Positions 59,557 through 64,000 of a stretch of DNA of 64,000 bases are shown in pieces. Source of the DNA: UBA7985 sp038141425 (lineage in GTDB: Bacteria > Pseudomonadota > Alphaproteobacteria > UBA7985); the NCBI GenBank assembly GCA_038141425.1, contig JAYQIC010000007.1, positions 1-64,000 on the forward strand, written 5' to 3'. Below the pieces are notes generated by a model, which saw only the letters and a list, made by a program, of their open reading frames with translations, made no database searches and was not told where the DNA came from. Every line of letters begins with the position of its first letter. Position 1 is the first letter of the stretch. The position numbers were made by a program, and so were the translations under genes.

Positions 59557-60345
59557 TCAGTAAGACGACGTGTCGATTTTGGCGGCCCCGCCCTTGATCT
59601 CCGCGACAATGGCGGTGGCGGCGTTGCGCAGGATCCCGGCATCGGACTGCACGGTGACGAACTGGAAGCCCATTTCGATCATCCGCACCGCGTAAGGGGC
59701 CGTACCGTTGTGCAGGCCCACCGGCTTTCCGGCGGCGCGGCATGCGGCGATGATCTTCTCAAAGGCCTTGAGCACCACCTCGTTTTCCGTGTCCAGCCGC
59801 GGGCGCTGCCCCAGCGCGTTGGCAAGATCGTTGGGGCCGACGTAGATGGCGTCGATGCCCTCGGTGCCGACGATTTCCTCGACCCGGTCGAGGCCTTCCG
59901 CCGTCTCGACCATGGCCATGCGGATGATCTCATCATTGGCCTTGTCGGTGTAGTCGCTCCCGCCGTAGATCGAGGCGCGGATCGGCCCGAACGAGCGTGT
60001 GCCCAGCGGCGGGTAAGAAGCGTAGTGCACGAACTGGCGGGCATCATCACCATTGTTGATCATGGGGCAGATGACACCGTAGGCGCCTGCGTCCAGGACC
60101 TTCATGATCATGCCGGCATCGAGCCACGGTACGCGGACGAAGGGCACCACGTCGGTGGTTGAGATCGCCTGAAACTGCGATACCGCAATCTGGTAGTCCA
60201 TCAGACCGTGCTGCATGTCGACGGTGATGCTGTCCCAGCCGCAGTGCGCCATGACCTCGGCGGTGAAGGCCGCGGGCGTCGCCAGCCAGCCGTTTGCGAC
60301 CACGCCGCCCGATTTCCAGATTTCCCGAATTTTGTTGGGCCGCAT
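59557..60345 (-). CDS. HpcH/HpaI-type aldolase
   Basis: Class II pyruvate aldolase family (4-hydroxy-2-oxoheptanedioate aldolase, 2-dehydro-3-deoxyglucarate aldolase). 262 aa, intact. DSITVDMQHGLMDYQIAVSQ (catalytic His), PFVRVPWLDAGMIMKVLDAG, GVICPMINNGDDARQFVHYA, MVETAEGLDRVEEI (metal Glu) and AIYVGPNDLANALGQRP (metal Asp). It might complete a homoprotocatechuate-like route with the dioxygenase operon at 13.8 kb, but it is 44 kb away and substrate is not assignable. Confidence 0.88.
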   Translation of the reverse strand: MRPNKIREIWKSGGVVANGWLATPAAFTAEVMAHCGWDSITVDMQHGLMDYQIAVSQFQAISTTDVVPFVRVPWLDAGMIMKVLDAGAYGVICPMINNGDDARQFVHYASYPPLGTRSFGPIRASIYGGSDYTDKANDEIIRMAMVETAEGLDRVEEIVGTEGIDAIYVGPNDLANALGQRPRLDTENEVVLKAFEKIIAACRAAGKPVGLHNGTAPYAVRMIEMGFQFVTVQSDAGILRNAATAIVAEIKGGAAKIDTSSY

Positions 60346-60505
60346 GCGCTTGTCCTCCTGCACCTGTTACGGCGCGAGTTTAGCCAGCCCGCGTCGCTTG
60401 TCGATCACCCTCAGCAGCTCGGACTTGCTTTTTTTGGCCTAGGATTGGCCAAAGCCGACCCCTACAAGGGCTGCAACAGGGATCATTACGAGCAAACGGG
60501 CAGGC

Positions 60506-61276
60506 ATGGCGGCCACGACGGCATATCGCACCGTGTTCATTTCGGACACGCATCTGGGCATGACGGGGGTCCGCAGCGCGACGCTGCTGACCTTCCTGCG
60601 TGGCCTCTCGTGCGAGACGCTGTACCTGGTCGGTGACATCATCGACGGCTGGGCGTTGCAGCGGCACTGGGTCTGGACCGAGACCGACGAGCAGGTGCTC
60701 GAGGCTATCTTTGCGCAGGTCGAGAACGGCACGCGCGTGGTCTACATCCCCGGCAATCATGACGACATGGTGCGCGCGGTGCTGCCGGTCGAGCGCTTCG
60801 CCGGGGTCGAATTGCGGCTCAGCGATACGCTGACCCTCGCGGACGGTCGCCAGTTTTACGTCACCCACGGTGATCAGTTCGATGCTGTGACCAACAACAT
60901 GACCTGGCTGTCGAAGTTCGGGCACCTGATCTACGAATACTATACCGCCGGGATGCGGCAGGTTGCGCGGGTGCCGGGGTTGGGCTGGGCCAACAATCTG
61001 CCCGCGCAGGCCAAGAGCCTGTCCAAGCGGATTTTCCAGCCCCAGGGCGCCTTCGAACGCGGCCTGCGGCGGGAGGCGGCCGAACGCGACGCTGTCGGCG
61101 CAATCGCCGGGCACATTCACCGCCCCGCCCTGAACACAAAGGGTGGTTTTACGTACGCCAATTGCGGGGACTGGGTTGAGTCGTGCACGGCGCTTGTCGA
61201 GGACGCGACCGGGCAACTCAGTCTGCTGTACTGGTCCGACGAGGGCCTGCTTGAACAAAAGGAGCGCGTCGGCTGA
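60506..61276 (+). CDS. UDP-2,3-diacylglucosamine diphosphatase-like metallophosphoesterase
   Basis: LpxH-like calcineurin-fold enzyme. Metal motifs in order: FISDTHLGMTG, LVGDIIDGWAL, IPGNHDDMVRA, YVTHGDQFDAV, AIAGHIHRPAL, followed by YANCGDWVESCTALVE. 256 aa, intact. Members without classical LpxH features are common in alphaproteobacteria next to a glycosyltransferase; the true substrate may differ from UDP-diacylglucosamine. Its stop overlaps the next start (TGATG). Confidence 0.85.
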   Translation: MAATTAYRTVFISDTHLGMTGVRSATLLTFLRGLSCETLYLVGDIIDGWALQRHWVWTETDEQVLEAIFAQVENGTRVVYIPGNHDDMVRAVLPVERFAGVELRLSDTLTLADGRQFYVTHGDQFDAVTNNMTWLSKFGHLIYEYYTAGMRQVARVPGLGWANNLPAQAKSLSKRIFQPQGAFERGLRREAAERDAVGAIAGHIHRPALNTKGGFTYANCGDWVESCTALVEDATGQLSLLYWSDEGLLEQKERVG

Positions 61277-62319
61277 TGCACATTCTTCTGGTGAGTGATG
61301 CCTGGCATCCGCAGATTAACGGCGTGGTCCGGACCCTCGACACCACCCGGGCCATCGTTGAGGAGAAGGGCCACACCTTCAGCCGCATTACCCCGGACCA
61401 GTTCCGGATCAACATGCCTATGCCGATGTACAAGGAAATCGGGCTGGCGCTGTTCTGGCCCGGCGCGGTCAGCCGCCGGATCAAGGCGATCATCCGGAAA
61501 AAGGGCGCGATCGACGCCATTCACGTGGCCACTGAAGGTCCGCTGGGTATGGCGGCGCGGGCCTTCTGCCAGCGCAACAAGATCCCCTTTACCACCTCCT
61601 TCCACACCAAGCTCGCCGAGTACATCAACGAGCGCACGGGCATTCCCGCGCGCTGGCTCTGGCGCTGGCTGGAGTGGTTCCACCGGCCTGCGCAGCGGGT
61701 GCTGGTGACCAACCAGGGTATGGCGGACGAGCTGGCCGGCTTCGGCATTAAACACACCCACCTTTGGCCGCGTGGGGTCGATCTGGAGCTGTTCCATCCC
61801 TCCAAGAAGCCTTCGCAGCATGTCGCTGATCTGCAGCGCCCGGTGTTCGTCTATGTTGGCCGCGTCGCGGTGGAGAAGAATATCGAGAGCTTCCTGCAGC
61901 TCGATCTGCCGGGAACGAAAATGATCGTTGGCTCGGGGCCATCCTATGACTCGCTCAAGGCGAAGTACAGGGACGCTGTGTTCACTGGCCCGCTGCACGG
62001 AGACGAGCTGGCCGGCGCCTATGCGGACTCGGACGTGTTCGTGTTTCCTTCGAAAACCGATACCTTCGGTCTGGTGCTGCTGGAGGCTTGCGCCGCTGGG
62101 ACACCGGTTGCGGCTTTCCCGGTCACTGGCCCCAAGGACGTGATCACCGACCCTGCGGTCGGCACGCTGAGTAAGGATTTGCAGGCGGCCTGTCTGCGGT
62201 CGCTGGAGCTGTCGTCGTCGGCGGCGCGGACCTATGCGGAAGGCTTCTCGTGGGATGCCGCGACCCAGACCTTCCTCGACGCCCTTGAGCGGACTTCGGT
62301 GACCGGCAACGAAGACTGA
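61276..62319 (+). CDS. Glycosyltransferase family 1/4 protein
   Basis: GT-B enzyme, 347 aa, intact. Acceptor domain MHILLVSDAWHPQINGVVRT, AIHVATEGPLGMAARAFCQ, TSFHTKLAEYINERTGIP; donor domain FVYVGRVAVEKNIESFLQLD, GSGPSYDSLKAKYRDAVFTG, and the nucleotide-sugar motif FPSKTDTFGLVLLEACAAGT. The sequence resembles alpha-mannosyl/glucosyl-diacylglycerol transferases that act on membrane glycolipids. Translationally coupled to the phosphoesterase. Confidence 0.88.
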   Translation: MHILLVSDAWHPQINGVVRTLDTTRAIVEEKGHTFSRITPDQFRINMPMPMYKEIGLALFWPGAVSRRIKAIIRKKGAIDAIHVATEGPLGMAARAFCQRNKIPFTTSFHTKLAEYINERTGIPARWLWRWLEWFHRPAQRVLVTNQGMADELAGFGIKHTHLWPRGVDLELFHPSKKPSQHVADLQRPVFVYVGRVAVEKNIESFLQLDLPGTKMIVGSGPSYDSLKAKYRDAVFTGPLHGDELAGAYADSDVFVFPSKTDTFGLVLLEACAAGTPVAAFPVTGPKDVITDPAVGTLSKDLQAACLRSLELSSSAARTYAEGFSWDAATQTFLDALERTSVTGNED

Positions 62320-62393
62320 AGGTCTCCGCCTCGTTGCCGGTGTGACTGACGGAGATGGAGGGTCAGTCAGGCGCTTATTGCTCAGATGGATGA

Positions 62394-62660
62394 TCAGCCG
62401 AGCAGGATGGTGCGGCGGTCCATGCGGTGGGCCACTTCCGCAATCTCGTAGCGGACCTGTGCGTTGCCCGTGGACTGGAACGACAGGGAGCGCCACTTGC
62501 TCATGGCTTCATCGTGGGACCGGAACGGCCCGTGGATCTGGTTGGAGCGGGTCAGGACTTCCTCGAACGAGGTGTCGGTAAACTCGCCACCGATGACGTA
62601 GAAAAAGGTCTTGTCGGTCTGAGCCTCGGGTTGAGGCCGGTTTGCAGCGGGTGCTTGCAT
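62394..62660 (-). CDS. DUF4170 family protein
   Basis: 88 aa, intact: Pro/Ala/Gln-rich N-terminus, then KTFFYVIGGEFTDTSFEEVL, HGPFRSHDEAMSKWRSLSFQ and AQVRYEIAEV. Matches the short alphaproteobacterial DUF4170 family of unknown function. ATG at 62660 has GGAGA eight bases upstream; it lies 76 bp downstream of aceA on the same strand. Confidence 0.8.
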   Translation of the reverse strand: MQAPAANRPQPEAQTDKTFFYVIGGEFTDTSFEEVLTRSNQIHGPFRSHDEAMSKWRSLSFQSTGNAQVRYEIAEVAHRMDRRTILLG

Positions 62661-62736
62661 GGTCTGGTCTCCATTACTCAAAGGGTGGGGCCAAGAGCCC
62701 GATCCCGAAGGACCGGTCAGGGCGAGGCGGGGGTGA

Positions 62737-64000
62737 TTAGGACGCCGCGGCGCGGACGTCGAATTGCTCTTCTTCGGTCGAACCGGTCAGTGCGGTCACC
62801 GATGACGTACCGCCCTGGATCGTCGTCGTGACATCGTCGAAGTAACCGGCGCCGACTTCCTGCTGGTGCGAAACGAAGGTGTAGCCCCGGTCTGCATCAG
62901 CAAATTCCTGCTCCTGCAGCTCGACGTAGGCCGACATGCCGCGCGCAGCGTAGTCGTTGGCCAGCCGGAACATCGAGTTCCACATGGCGTGGATCCCGGC
63001 CAGCGTGATGAACTGGTAGCGGTAGCCCATGGCCGCCAGCTCGGTCTGGAACTTGGCGATGGTCGCGTCGTCGAGGTTGCGCTTCCAGTTAAAGGATGGC
63101 GAGCAGTTGTAGGACAGCAGCTGGTCCGGATATTCCTTCTTGATCGCCTCGGCAAAGCGGCGGGCTTCGTCGAGATCGGGCGTCGCCGTCTCACACCAGA
63201 TCAGATCTGCATAAGGGGCGTAGGCGAGGCCTCGGGCAATCGCCTGATCCAGCCCGGCATTGGTGCCGAAGAAGCCTTCGGACGTGCGCTCGCCAGTGAC
63301 GAAGGGCGCGTCATAGGGATCAACGTCTGAGGTGATCAGGTTGGCAGCATTCGCGTCGGTCCGAGCCAGGATGATCGTGTCCGTTCCCAGCACGTCGGAG
63401 GCAAGACGCGCCGAGACCAGCTTTTGCACAGCTTCCTGGGTCGGAACGAGCACCTTGCCGCCCATGTGGCCACACTTCTTCACCGATGCCAGCTGATCCT
63501 CGAAGTGGACCCCGGCAGCGCCGGCGGAAATCAGGCCCTTGGCGAGTTCGAAGGCGTTGAGGACGCCGCCAAAGCCGGCTTCGGCATCGGCAACGATTGG
63601 CAGGAAGTAGTCGATCCCGCCATCGTCTTCGGGGCTCATGCCCTTGGCCCACTGGATTTCATCGGCGCGGATGAAGGCGTTGTTGATGCGCTCGACCACG
63701 GCCGGAACCGAGTTCACGGGGTACAGCGACTGGTCGGGGTACATGGTCGGTGCGGTGTTGGCGTCGGCGGCAACCTGCCAGCCGGAGAGGTAAATGGCTT
63801 CGATGCCCGCCTTGGCCTGCTGCACCGCCTGACCGCCGGTCAGAGCGCCGAGGCAGCGGACGGCCTGATCATCGCCGTCGCGATTGACCATGTCCCAGAG
63901 CTTCCGGGCGCCGTTGCAGGCGAGGGTGTTTTCGCGCTGAACCGACCCGCGCAGCCGCACCACGTCATCGGCAGTGTAGCCGCGTTTAACGTTGGCCCAG
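62737..64000 (-). CDS. aceA: Isocitrate lyase, 5' end beyond the window
   Basis: Splits isocitrate to glyoxylate and succinate (glyoxylate shunt). Visible: WANVKRGYTADDVVRLRGSV at the window edge, YLSGWQVAADANTAPTMYPD, GGIDYFLPIVADAEAGFGGV, the catalytic SVKKCGHMGGKVLVPTQEA, ILARTDANAANLITSD, LLSYNCSPSFNWKRNLDDA, and C-terminal VSHQQEVGAGYFDDVTTTIQ. Intact over about 420 residues; the missing N-terminus is probably 10-20 residues. Confidence 0.96.
   Translation of the reverse strand, partial: WANVKRGYTADDVVRLRGSVQRENTLACNGARKLWDMVNRDGDDQAVRCLGALTGGQAVQQAKAGIEAIYLSGWQVAADANTAPTMYPDQSLYPVNSVPAVVERINNAFIRADEIQWAKGMSPEDDGGIDYFLPIVADAEAGFGGVLNAFELAKGLISAGAAGVHFEDQLASVKKCGHMGGKVLVPTQEAVQKLVSARLASDVLGTDTIILARTDANAANLITSDVDPYDAPFVTGERTSEGFFGTNAGLDQAIARGLAYAPYADLIWCETATPDLDEARRFAEAIKKEYPDQLLSYNCSPSFNWKRNLDDATIAKFQTELAAMGYRYQFITLAGIHAMWNSMFRLANDYAARGMSAYVELQEQEFADADRGYTFVSHQQEVGAGYFDDVTTTIQGGTSSVTALTGSTEEEQFDVRAAAS

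Overview
The window is chromosomal DNA of an alphaproteobacterium (order uncertain, perhaps Rhodospirillales-like) with GC in the mid-60s. Evidence: the block FYDLN-acid protein (TIGR02300), aroA, cmk, rpsA, ihfB; the block lptC-lptA-lptB-rpoN-hpf-ptsN; an FtsZ-binding FzlA homologue; a HIG1 protein next to a cobalamin adenosyltransferase; an NDUFA9-like protein; and an NDUFAF5-like methyltransferase beside comF and grxC. No phage, IS element or CRISPR array was seen. There are two tRNAs, Leu(CAG) and Ala(GGC).

Layout. 1-1.1 kb: extremely Ala/Arg-rich sequence that reads like a picoeukaryotic alga and seems joined artificially to the 3' end of thrS. 1.1-9.3 kb: thrS, a glycosyltransferase, an alpha/beta hydrolase, an M50-type membrane protease, an SDR protein, a TPR protein and fzlA. 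9.6-13.6 kb: uppP, an NDUFA9-like protein, tRNA-Leu, a secreted esterase and a BKACE enzyme. 13.8-16.2 kb: a three-gene operon with a homoprotocatechuate-type extradiol dioxygenase, an FAH-family hydrolase/isomerase and a RidA protein. 16.3-18.8 kb: two secreted unknowns and a PLP dehydratase. 19-24.7 kb: rnd, lptCAB, rpoN, hpf, ptsN. 24.7-29.7 kb: a membrane protein, Hsp20, mntR and a divergent four-gene Mn/Zn ABC transporter. 30.3-35.4 kb: tRNA-Ala and the TIGR02300-aroA-cmk-rpsA-ihfB block. 35.5-45.5 kb: lapA, an ornithine cyclodeaminase, ubiA, rsmE, gshA, a DUF1223 protein, htpG, a methyltransferase, comF, grxC. 45.7-49.5 kb: a zinc-ribbon protein, ftsE, ftsX, plsC. 49.7-54.1 kb: two very large secreted proteins of unknown function. 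54.2-64 kb: zapE, cobalamin adenosyltransferase, HIG1, a barnase-like RNase, argJ, GNAT-MutT, an HpcH aldolase, an LpxH-like phosphoesterase with a glycosyltransferase, a DUF4170 protein and aceA (cut by the window end).

Many genes need a frame change to give full-length products, including normally essential ones (thrS, aroA, cmk, ubiA, ftsX). This points to residual indel errors in the assembly rather than gene decay. Coordinates below span the whole inferred gene and the break positions are noted.

Most unusual items: a 41-bp element found at two places 37 kb apart, in each case starting exactly at the stop codon of a minus-strand gene; a barnase homologue with an amber codon at its conserved Trp and Val in place of the catalytic Glu; the tandem pair of giant secreted proteins; a low-GC hairpin-rich island beside tRNA-Ala; a palindrome between mntR and its transporter operon; and the eukaryote-like start of the window.
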